17,213 nt of DNA from Comamonadaceae bacterium (lineage in GTDB: Bacteria; Pseudomonadota; Gammaproteobacteria; Burkholderiales; Burkholderiaceae_C). Below, piece after piece: positions 7,735-13,667 of this stretch (its first letter is position 1; each line of letters opens with the position of its first letter). The notes below the pieces were generated by a model. The model made no database searches and was not told the DNA's origin. It was given only the letters and a program-made list of their open reading frames with translations. The position numbers and the translations under genes are program-made. Where the stretch lies: the NCBI GenBank assembly GCA_021286965.1, contig JAJTBK010000426.1:1-17213 (forward strand), in the 5' to 3' direction.

Positions 7735-9024
7735 GATACTTCGACAAAAAACCCACAAACTGCGTGAGAACGCCGCCAGCTCACATCGCACCGGCAGAAC
7801 TTTACTTAGGGAGCTTTGACCAACGCACCCAAAATTGCCGACGCGGCTGAGACACGGGCAGGGATGGGGTAGTTCTTGTTCGCCAACATCACCAGTCCGA
7901 ACTTTTCTGTCGGCACAAACAGTGCGTAAGCGCCAAACCCGCCTGTTGAGCCAGTCTTATTGAAAAGGCGTGGGCCTTGGCCGTTATCGGCTTGAATCTG
8001 TTGTACCGGCTGCACGCCGAAAATGACCTCTGCCGCGTTTCCGTCCAAAAGCTGTTTCTGCGTGGTCGGGTAGGCGTACTGCTCCCAGCCCAAACCCTGC
8101 ACAACGGGACCAGCTCTGAAGAATCCGACGTGTGTCATTTCCACGGCGCGCTGCATCCGGCCTTCTAGCGCGGCTGGATCGATGTTGGCTTGGACAAACC
8201 GGAGCATGTCGCGAGCTGTCGTCTTTACCCCGTAGGCTTGTTCATCCATAGGTCCTGGATTGACTCGCACCGCCTTGTCGTCCCGATAGCCCCATGCGTA
8301 GTTGGCGGCGGCACTGTGGGGAACATTGATGAACGTGCTCGCCATCCCAAAGGACTGAAAAACAACGGACTCCATGGCGTCGGCGAAGCTTTTCCCAAGG
8401 GAGTTGCTGGCGGCGAGGCCGAACAGTCCCAGGCTTGGATTTGAATACTGTCGCTGGGTTCCAGGCCGGGCGGTAGGAGCCCAGCCAGCGTAGTAGGCAA
8501 AGGTGGCCTTTGGGCCATCGACTGAGTCGGGGAACTGCAACGGCAAGCCGCCAGCCGTGTAAGTACCAAAGTGCAGGAGGGTCGCTTGGTCGATGGGCTT
8601 TCCGCTCAACTCAGGAACAAATTTGCTTGCATGGTCTGAAAACGAAAGCTTCCCCGTCTCTTGCGCGTAGGTGCCAAGGGTGGCAGTGAGTGTCTTGCTG
8701 AGTGAACCAATTTCGAAGATGGTGGCATCCGTCACCGGCTGGCCCGACTCCTTGGAACTTACCCCGAAGTTCAGCACGTAGGGGTGACCGTGGATAGTCA
8801 CGGCGACAGCCATGCCAGGGATGGAATGCTGGGACATCAGCCGGCCAATGACCGGCTCAACAACGGCCCGCACACGCGCGGCCTCGTCTGCGTGGGCGAC
8901 GTTGAAAGTCAGAATGGAAATGGCGATGTACGAGATGCGGCGGGCCGACACGGAAGGTTTTCGATTCATGTTTTTAGGTGAGTGTTGTTGCAGGCTTACG
9001 CGACAACGAATGGCGACGCCGAGC
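7735..9024. other. Probable foreign segment between the orphan xth tail and the complete xth
   Basis: The interval carries only the beta-lactamase gene plus short flanks. Base composition is lower than in its neighbours: hand counts give 36/60 G+C at 8281-8340 and 35/60 at 8641-8700, against 48/60 at 3481-3540 in the EamA gene. No transposase, integrase or terminal inverted repeat is present. The right-hand limit is uncertain, because the imported DNA probably continues into the 3' part of xth. An imperfect direct repeat (ACGCCG then AGCTCACA) flanks the gene at 7770-7785 and 9016-9029. Confidence 0.6.
7806..8969 (-). CDS. ampC: Class C (AmpC-type) beta-lactamase
   Basis: Periplasmic serine beta-lactamase of 387 residues, a usual class C length. 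It hydrolyses beta-lactams through an acyl-enzyme. The signal peptide is MNRKPSVSARR, a hydrophobic stretch and VAHA before Asp28. All three active-site motifs are intact: S89-L-S-K92 (the SxxK motif), Y175-S-N177 and K338-T-G340. Class C context is strong, with SIPGMAVAV, YTAGGLPLQFPD, GWEQYAYP and the AYALFVP / VMLANKNYP end. The frame stays open upstream into the xth region, but only the ATG at 8969 begins a signal peptide. The Shine-Dalgarno sequence is weak. It lies 55 bp after xth on the same strand, with no ampR alongside, so it may depend on read-through or a weak promoter. G+C is visibly lower than in flanking genes, which suggests transfer. The substrate spectrum cannot be inferred. 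Confidence 0.93.
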   Translation of the reverse strand: MNRKPSVSARRISYIAISILTFNVAHADEAARVRAVVEPVIGRLMSQHSIPGMAVAVTIHGHPYVLNFGVSSKESGQPVTDATIFEIGSLSKTLTATLGTYAQETGKLSFSDHASKFVPELSGKPIDQATLLHFGTYTAGGLPLQFPDSVDGPKATFAYYAGWAPTARPGTQRQYSNPSLGLFGLAASNSLGKSFADAMESVVFQSFGMASTFINVPHSAAANYAWGYRDDKAVRVNPGPMDEQAYGVKTTARDMLRFVQANIDPAALEGRMQRAVEMTHVGFFRAGPVVQGLGWEQYAYPTTQKQLLDGNAAEVIFGVQPVQQIQADNGQGPRLFNKTGSTGGFGAYALFVPTEKFGLVMLANKNYPIPARVSAASAILGALVKAP

Positions 9025-9840
9025 TCACAGCGTGAAGTCATAGTCAATTGAGAGGGGGGCGTGGTCGCTGAACTTTTGCGCCTTGTAGACGGTCGCAGTC
9101 CGGGCGAGTTCAGCAATGCCGGGGGTCGCGATTTGGTAGTCCAGGCGCCAGCCGACGTTGTTGGCGTAGGCCTGGCCCCGGTTGCTCCACCAGGTGTAGC
9201 AAGCGTCGGTGGTGTCGGGCTGGAGCTGGCGATAGACATCGACCAGGTGGCCTTCGGCGTCGGCCGAATCTAACAATTTTGTCATCCAGGCGCGTTCTTC
9301 GGGCAGGAAGCCGCTGTTTTTCTGGTTGCCGCGCCAGTTTTTCAGGTCTTTTTCCTGGTGCGCGATGTTGATGTCGCCGCAGAGGATGAATTCGCGCTCG
9401 CGTGCCAGGGCCAGCAGGTGCGGGCGGATGGCGGCGAGGAACCGGAACTTGGCCTGCTGGCGCTCTTCGCCCGAGCTGCCGCTGGGAAAGTAGGCGCTGA
9501 TGAGCGAGAACTTGCGCCCCGGGCGGTCAAAGCGCAGTTCCAGGTAGCGGCCCTCGGCGTCGAACTCGCCGCCATCAAAACCCACGCGCAGGTCGCTGGG
9601 CGTGTGGCGGCTGTAGATGCCCACGCCCGAGTAGCCTTTTTTCTCGGCAAAGTGAAAATGTCCGTCCAGGCCCGCCAGGGCCTCGAAACGGCCCGCCATG
9701 TCCGGCGCCTGGGCCTTGATTTCCTGCACGCAAATACAATCGGGCCGCTCGGCGGCGAGCCAGTCCTGCAGCCCCTTGCTGCTGGCCGAGCGGATGCCGT
9801 TGAGATTGAGGCTGGTTAACTTGAACAAGGAATTTCCCAT
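9025..9840 (-). CDS. xth: Exodeoxyribonuclease III (ExoIII family AP endonuclease), probably with an imported 3' end
   Basis: DNA-repair enzyme that cleaves abasic sites and degrades 3' ends. From the ATG at 9840 it has 271 residues, close to E. coli XthA. Key residues are visible: Asn14 in LNLNG, Glu40 in CVQEIK, Tyr117 in SAYFPSG, Asp156 and Asn158 in CGDINIAH, Asp234 in RLDYQ, and Asp259-His260 in SDHAP. This ATG overlaps the divergent pyrE start by two bases and has no good ribosome-binding site. A TTG at 9828, preceded by GGGA within the first codons and followed by FKLTSLNLNG, would give 267 residues and match the usual N terminus of the family better. Codon use becomes less G+C-rich toward the 3' end (for example TTG-TTA-GAT near 9285). 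A second, different xth tail survives at 7621-7734, so the current end is probably imported. Confidence 0.93.
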   Translation of the reverse strand: MGNSLFKLTSLNLNGIRSASSKGLQDWLAAERPDCICVQEIKAQAPDMAGRFEALAGLDGHFHFAEKKGYSGVGIYSRHTPSDLRVGFDGGEFDAEGRYLELRFDRPGRKFSLISAYFPSGSSGEERQQAKFRFLAAIRPHLLALAREREFILCGDINIAHQEKDLKNWRGNQKNSGFLPEERAWMTKLLDSADAEGHLVDVYRQLQPDTTDACYTWWSNRGQAYANNVGWRLDYQIATPGIAELARTATVYKAQKFSDHAPLSIDYDFTL

Positions 9841-10540
9841 GGTGGATGTTGGTGCGCACTTGCAAGACAAGGCAGAGCTGGCGCAGGAGTTTGTGCAATT
9901 TGCGGTCGAATCCGGCGTGCTGCGCCTGGGTGAATTCAAGACCAAGGCCGGGCGCATGAGCCCGTATTTTTTCAACGCCGGCTTGTTTGACGACGGCGCC
10001 AAGATGGATCGCCTGGCGCAATTTTATGCACAGGCCATCCTGGCCAGCGGCATCGAGTTCGACATGGTGTTCGGCCCCGCGTACAAGGGCATTCCGCTGG
10101 CGGCGACGGTGGCGGTGGAGCTGGCGCGCCGGGGCAAGAACGTGCCCTTTGCCTACAACCGCAAGGAGGCCAAGGACCATGGCGAGGGCGGCACCCTGGT
10201 GGGCGCGCCGCTGGCCGGGCGTGTGCTCATCATCGACGACGTGATGAGCGCCGGCACCGCCGCGCGCGAGTCCATTGCCCTGATCCGCGCCGCCGGCGCC
10301 ACCGCCCATGCCGTGGCCATTGCCCTCGATCGCCAGGAAATGGCGACAGAAAATGGCCATGACGTGGCACACAGCGCCGTGCAATACGTGCGCCAGCAGC
10401 TGGGGCTGCAGGTTTGTGCCATTGCCAAGCTGGCAGATTTATTGCTTTACTTGTCCTCCCGTGGCGGTGCCGAAATGCACGCCCACCACGAACGGGTACT
10501 GGCCTACCGCCAGCGCTACGGAGTTGACGAAAGGAATTGA
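9839..10540 (+). CDS. pyrE: Orotate phosphoribosyltransferase
   Basis: Cytoplasmic enzyme that joins orotate to PRPP to make orotidine 5'-monophosphate in de novo pyrimidine synthesis. The predicted protein has 233 residues. Diagnostic sequences are LRLGEFKTKAGRMSPYFFNAG near the N terminus, FGPAYKGIPLA, the flexible catalytic loop AYNRKEAKDHGEGG and the PRPP-binding signature VLIIDDVMSAGTAARES. The ATG at 9839 is chosen because AAGGA at 9827-9831 lies 7 bases upstream. The frame is open further upstream, but that part is antisense to xth. Its start codon overlaps that of xth inside the palindrome CCATGG, so its promoter must lie inside the xth coding region. The DUF4124 gene follows almost directly, with its ribosome-binding site inside the last codons of pyrE. 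Confidence 0.96.
   Translation: MVDVGAHLQDKAELAQEFVQFAVESGVLRLGEFKTKAGRMSPYFFNAGLFDDGAKMDRLAQFYAQAILASGIEFDMVFGPAYKGIPLAATVAVELARRGKNVPFAYNRKEAKDHGEGGTLVGAPLAGRVLIIDDVMSAGTAARESIALIRAAGATAHAVAIALDRQEMATENGHDVAHSAVQYVRQQLGLQVCAIAKLADLLLYLSSRGGAEMHAHHERVLAYRQRYGVDERN
10531..10535 (+). promoter_or_regulatory. Ribosome-binding site that fixes a TTG start
   Basis: AAGGA lies in the last codons of pyrE, 6 bases before a TTG at 10542. No ATG or GTG in that frame gives a sensible N terminus, whereas this TTG is followed at once by a signal peptide. The site therefore decides the start of the DUF4124 gene and implies translational coupling to pyrE. Confidence 0.7.
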
Positions 10541-10541
10541 T

Positions 10542-11198
10542 TTGAATTGGCTTGCGCGCACCCTGGTGCTGCTGCTGTGTGCCGGGGCGTTGCCTGCCTG
10601 GGCCCAGGCTCCGGCGCCCTCGGCCCCGACCAGCAACGTCTACACCTGCATCGACGCCAAAGGCCGGCGCCTGACGGCCGATCGCCCGATTGCCGACTGT
10701 GCCGACCGCGAGCAGCGTGTGCTCGGGCCCTCGGGTACCGAGCGCGAGCGTCTGGGGCCGACGCTGACCGAGCACGAGCGCGCAGCGCGTGATGCCCAGC
10801 GGCGCAAGGAGCTCGAAGAGCGCGCACGCCTGGCCGACGAACGCCGGCGCGAGCGCGCCCTGGTGGCGCGCTACCCCGACCAGGCGGCGCACGACGCCGA
10901 GCGCGCGGCTGCGCAAGAGCAGGTCGATGAGGTCACGCGGGTGGCGCAAAAGCGCATCGTCGAGCTGCTCGAGCAGCGCAAGAAACTCGCTGGCGAGATG
11001 GAGTTTTACAAAAAGAGCCCGGCGCAGGCGCCGATGCACCTGCGCCGTGCCGTGGCCGAGAACGACGACCAGATCGCCGAGCAGGAGCGCTTCGTCGCCA
11101 ACCAGGCGCAGGAAAAGCGCCGCGTCAACCAGCGCTTTGACGCCGAGCTGCTGCAGCTGCGCAAGCTCTGGGCCGCGCGGGCCGTTCCGGTTGAATAA
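10542..11198 (+). CDS. DUF4124-domain exported coiled-coil protein, TTG start
   Basis: Exported protein of unknown function, 218 residues from a TTG start. The N terminus MNWLARTLVLLLCAGALPAW followed by AQ is a signal peptide, probably cut after Ala21. Residues about 32-62 form a short DUF4124-like domain (VYTCIDAKGRRLTADRPIADC) with two cysteines, Cys36 and Cys53, that could form a disulfide in the periplasm. Residues about 66-212 are rich in Glu, Arg, Gln and Ala in a heptad-like pattern and should form long coiled coils. The stretch HLRRAVAENDDQIAEQERFV is typical of such proteins following pyrE in Burkholderiales. The start is set by the AAGGA at 10531-10535. Automatic annotation requiring ATG would either extend it into pyrE or truncate it. 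The function is not known, and a structural or envelope-associated role is only a guess. Confidence 0.85.
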   Translation: MNWLARTLVLLLCAGALPAWAQAPAPSAPTSNVYTCIDAKGRRLTADRPIADCADREQRVLGPSGTERERLGPTLTEHERAARDAQRRKELEERARLADERRRERALVARYPDQAAHDAERAAAQEQVDEVTRVAQKRIVELLEQRKKLAGEMEFYKKSPAQAPMHLRRAVAENDDQIAEQERFVANQAQEKRRVNQRFDAELLQLRKLWAARAVPVE

Positions 11199-11246
11199 TT
11201 TTGATAGCGCCTTGCGCTGGCCTGGAGCGCCTTGGCGGCTTATTTG
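11196..11246. repeat. Possible degraded Comamonadaceae intergenic repeat with a small hairpin
   Basis: Lies between the convergent DUF4124 and MocR genes, overlapping the stop codon of each. It reads TAATTTTGATAGCGCCTTGC, then a GCGCT...AGCGC hairpin (arms 11214-11218 and 11226-11230), ending in GGCTTATTTGG. From memory this layout resembles a dispersed repeat of Acidovorax and relatives. There is no T-run after the hairpin, so it does not look like an intrinsic terminator. A genome-wide search would be decisive. Confidence 0.35.
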
Positions 11247-12652
11247 GTGCTGGAATTCGGAGCCGCACCGTGTGCCGCCAGCGCCTGTGCCAGTACCGTG
11301 AAGATACGTTCATCGCCCATCTGCGCCACGTTCAGGCGCATGAAGCGGCCGGCATCCGCTGCCTGACTGAAGACGTTGCCGGGCGCCAGCACCACGCCCT
11401 GTGGCAGGCAGGTGCGCGCCAGCACCGCCGCATCCAGCCCCGGGGGCAAATGGCACCAGACGAACATGCCTGCCTGCGGCACCAGCCAGGGGTGCAGGCC
11501 CAGCGCCTGCAGGCGGGGGATGACCTGGTGACGGCTGCGCGCCAGCCGTAGGCGTAGCGCCTGCAGGTGGCGGCGGTAGCCGCTATCGGTCAGGACCTGG
11601 TGCACCGTGCGGGCCGCCAGGGCGGAGCCGCCAAAGCCGGTGGCAATCTTCAGATCGGTCAGCGCCTCGATCCAGTCGGCGCGCGCCGCGATGTAGCCAC
11701 AGCGCAGCGCTGCCGACACCGACTTGGAAAAGCTGCCGACGTGCAGCACCCGTCCCAGGCCATCGAACGCGGCCAGGCGTGGCGCGGGCTGCTCCTCGAA
11801 GTCGGCCAGGATGTCGTCCTCGACGATCACCATGTCCGCCGCCTCGGCCAGCCGGAGCAGCCGATGCGCCACCGCCGGGGCCAGCACCGCCCCCGTGGGG
11901 TTGTGCACGGCAGAGTTGGTGAGGTACAGGCGCGGCCGGTGCGCCTGCAGCGCCGCCTCGAACGCCAGCAGATCCGGCCCCTGTGGCGTGTACGGCACGC
12001 CCACGGCGCGCACGCGGTGCGCGCGCAGCAGGGCGTGGAAGTTGAAGTAGCACGGCTCGTCGAGCAGCACCACGTCGCCCGGCTGCAGCAGCAGGCGGCA
12101 GATGAGGTCGATGGACTGCGTGCCCGAGCCCGTCAGCAGCACCTGCCCCGGCGTCGCCGGCACGCCGCAGGCCGCCATGCGCCGCGCCAGCACCTGGCGC
12201 AGCCCGGGGTAGCCCAGCGGCGTGTCGTAGTCGGCGAGCGCGGTGGCGTCTGCGCGCGCCAGGGTGCGCAGTGCGCGGCGCACCCCGTCCTGGTACATCC
12301 AGTCGGCCGGTAGCCAGCCGCAGCCGGGCTTGAGCAGGCCCTCGCCCGGCTCCAGCGACTGGCGCGAGACCCAGAGCGGATCGATGTCGCGCTCGCGCGG
12401 CGGCGCCAGCTCCATCAGCGCCAGCGGCGCCGCCGGCCCGGCGACGTAAAAGCCCGCGCCCGGGCGCGCCATGATCAGCCCCTCGGCCACCAGCCGCTCG
12501 TAGGCCTGCACCACGGTTGATACCGACAGCCCCATGGCCTGCGCCTGTGCGCGCACCGAGGGCAGGCGTGCCCCCGGCGCATCGCTGCGCGCGGCGATGC
12601 GCGTGCGGATGGCGTGCATGACGGTGTCGATACGGGTGCCGTGGCGTGGCAT
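11240..12652 (-). CDS. MocR/PdxR-family regulator (GntR helix-turn-helix fused to class I aminotransferase fold)
   Basis: PLP-binding transcription regulator of 470 residues, typical for MocR proteins. The N-terminal GntR winged helix (about 5-72) contains GARLPSVRAQAQAMGLSVST and VVQAYERLVAEGLI. The aminotransferase-like domain follows a linker and has LTGSGTQSIDLI, HNPTG (Asn251), IVEDD (Asp279/Asp280) and GSFSKS with the likely PLP lysine Lys310, then RCGY with Arg317. The start at 12652 has AAGGG 8 bases upstream and leaves an intact GntR domain; longer open frames run antisense into the neighbouring gene. It is divergent from a DMT exporter across 133 bp that contain a clear direct repeat and palindrome. 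The context suggests that it controls that exporter, perhaps in response to an amino acid or amine, but the ligand is unknown. Confidence 0.92.
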   Translation of the reverse strand: MPRHGTRIDTVMHAIRTRIAARSDAPGARLPSVRAQAQAMGLSVSTVVQAYERLVAEGLIMARPGAGFYVAGPAAPLALMELAPPRERDIDPLWVSRQSLEPGEGLLKPGCGWLPADWMYQDGVRRALRTLARADATALADYDTPLGYPGLRQVLARRMAACGVPATPGQVLLTGSGTQSIDLICRLLLQPGDVVLLDEPCYFNFHALLRAHRVRAVGVPYTPQGPDLLAFEAALQAHRPRLYLTNSAVHNPTGAVLAPAVAHRLLRLAEAADMVIVEDDILADFEEQPAPRLAAFDGLGRVLHVGSFSKSVSAALRCGYIAARADWIEALTDLKIATGFGGSALAARTVHQVLTDSGYRRHLQALRLRLARSRHQVIPRLQALGLHPWLVPQAGMFVWCHLPPGLDAAVLARTCLPQGVVLAPGNVFSQAADAGRFMRLNVAQMGDERIFTVLAQALAAHGAAPNSSTK

Positions 12653-12673
12653 GGTGGTGGCCCTTGGTGGTGC

Positions 12674-12704
12674 GTATTTGTACTGTATTTGTATGCAATA
12701 CAGT
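12674..12704. promoter_or_regulatory. Candidate operator between the MocR regulator and the EamA exporter
   Basis: Two elements overlap in an A/T-rich island. A perfect 9-bp direct repeat GTATTTGTA is at 12674-12682 and 12685-12693, an 11-bp period. A perfect inverted repeat ACTGTATT / AATACAGT is at 12682-12689 and 12697-12704, with a 7-bp spacer. MocR proteins such as PdxR and GabR are known to bind direct repeats, while plain GntR dimers favour palindromes. It lies 22 bp upstream of the regulator start and 81 bp upstream of the exporter start, so it could control both. Confidence 0.6.
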
Positions 12705-12785
12705 TTCTTGAAATTGTGCTGCATTGTGCATGGACTCCGCGTGGCATGGGTGGTGTACTCAAGCGCCTTGACACAGGAGGAATGC

Positions 12786-13646
12786 ATGAGAAAAACCACC
12801 AGCGGCTGGCTCAACGGATTCGTGGGCGTGGCCATTTTTGCCGGTTCGCTGCCAGCCACGCGCGTGGCGGTGGCCGACATTGCACCGTTGCTGCTGACCG
12901 GTGCGCGCGCCAGCATGGCAGCGCTCCTGGGGCTGGCGTTTTTGCTGCTGCTGCGCCAGCGCCGGCCGGCGGCGGCCGATCTGCCGGCGCTCGGCTTGAC
13001 GGCGCTGGGCGTGGTGCTGGGTTTTCCGCTCCTGAGTGCGCTGGCGCTGCAGCACATCAGCGCGGCGCGTTCGCTGGTCTTCATCGGGCTGCTGCCCCTG
13101 TGCACGGCGCTGTTTGCCGTGCTGCGCGGCGGTGAGCGCCCGCGCCCGCTGTTCTGGCTGTTCTCGCTACTGGGCAGTGCCTGCGTGGCGGGCTACGCCG
13201 CCCAGGGTGGCGCGCCGGGGGCGTTGCGTGGTGACCTGCTGATGCTGGCCGCTATCGTGGCCTGCGGCATGGGCTATGCCGAGGGCGCACGGCTGTCGCG
13301 CCGCCTGGGTGGCTGGCAGGTTATCTGCTGGGCGCTGGTGCTGGCCCTGCCGGCCATGCTGGCGCTGACCTGGTGGGCGTTGCCGGCGGCCGCCGCCATC
13401 GGCCTGCCAGCCTGGCTGGGGCTGGCCTATGTGTCGCTGTTCAGCATGTTGCTCGGCTTCATCTTCTGGTACCGGGGGCTGGCGCAGGGCGGTATCGCGG
13501 CCGTGGGCCAGCTGCAGCTGCTGCAGCCCTTCATGGGCCTGGGCCTGGCGGCGCTGCTACTGCACGAGACCGTGCACCCGGCCATGCTGGCGGTGACGCT
13601 GGGCACGGTGCTGTGCGTGGCCGGGGCAAAAAAATACGCCGCGTGA
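12786..13646 (+). CDS. DMT-superfamily transporter, EamA family
   Basis: Predicted inner-membrane exporter of 286 residues with about ten hydrophobic helices in two EamA repeats. Typical stretches are GFVGVAIFAGSLPATRVAV in helix 1, LTGARASMAALLGLAFLLLL in helix 2, ALQHISAARSLVFIGLLPL, FSMLLGFIFWYRGLAQGG and the final LLQPFMGLGLAALLLHE. The ATG at 12786 has a near-perfect AGGAGG at 12775-12780, 5 bases upstream. The gene is divergent from the MocR regulator and probably forms a regulator-exporter pair; amino acids or related amines are the usual cargo of such pairs, but the substrate is not shown by the sequence. It is only distantly like the EamA gene at 3203. Its stop codon lies within the loop of the gatB terminator hairpin on the opposite strand. 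Confidence 0.9.
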   Translation: MRKTTSGWLNGFVGVAIFAGSLPATRVAVADIAPLLLTGARASMAALLGLAFLLLLRQRRPAAADLPALGLTALGVVLGFPLLSALALQHISAARSLVFIGLLPLCTALFAVLRGGERPRPLFWLFSLLGSACVAGYAAQGGAPGALRGDLLMLAAIVACGMGYAEGARLSRRLGGWQVICWALVLALPAMLALTWWALPAAAAIGLPAWLGLAYVSLFSMLLGFIFWYRGLAQGGIAAVGQLQLLQPFMGLGLAALLLHETVHPAMLAVTLGTVLCVAGAKKYAA

Positions 13647-13654
13647 GGCGGCGT
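13628..13654 (-). terminator. Intrinsic terminator of the gatCAB operon
   Basis: A perfect 7-bp stem, ACGCCGC (13636-13642) and GCGGCGT (13648-13654), encloses the loop GTGAG. In the minus direction it is followed at once by A and then seven T (13634-13628). It begins 13 bases after the gatB stop codon. The opposite strand has no matching T-run, so it acts for gatB only. It overlaps the last codons and the stop of the EamA gene. Confidence 0.85.
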
Positions 13655-13667
13655 CGGGGTGTGGCGC

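Noticed and set aside
7745..7785. Possible terminator after the beta-lactamase gene (GTGAG/CTCAC stem with a later T-run)
   Set aside because: The stem has only 5 pairs with an 11-base loop, and the T-run begins about 12 bases after it, so it does not meet the usual pattern.
7735..9024. Integron gene cassette or insertion sequence as carrier of the beta-lactamase gene
   Set aside because: No attC-like core sites, integrase, transposase or terminal inverted repeats were found; homologous or illegitimate recombination fits the displaced xth tail better.
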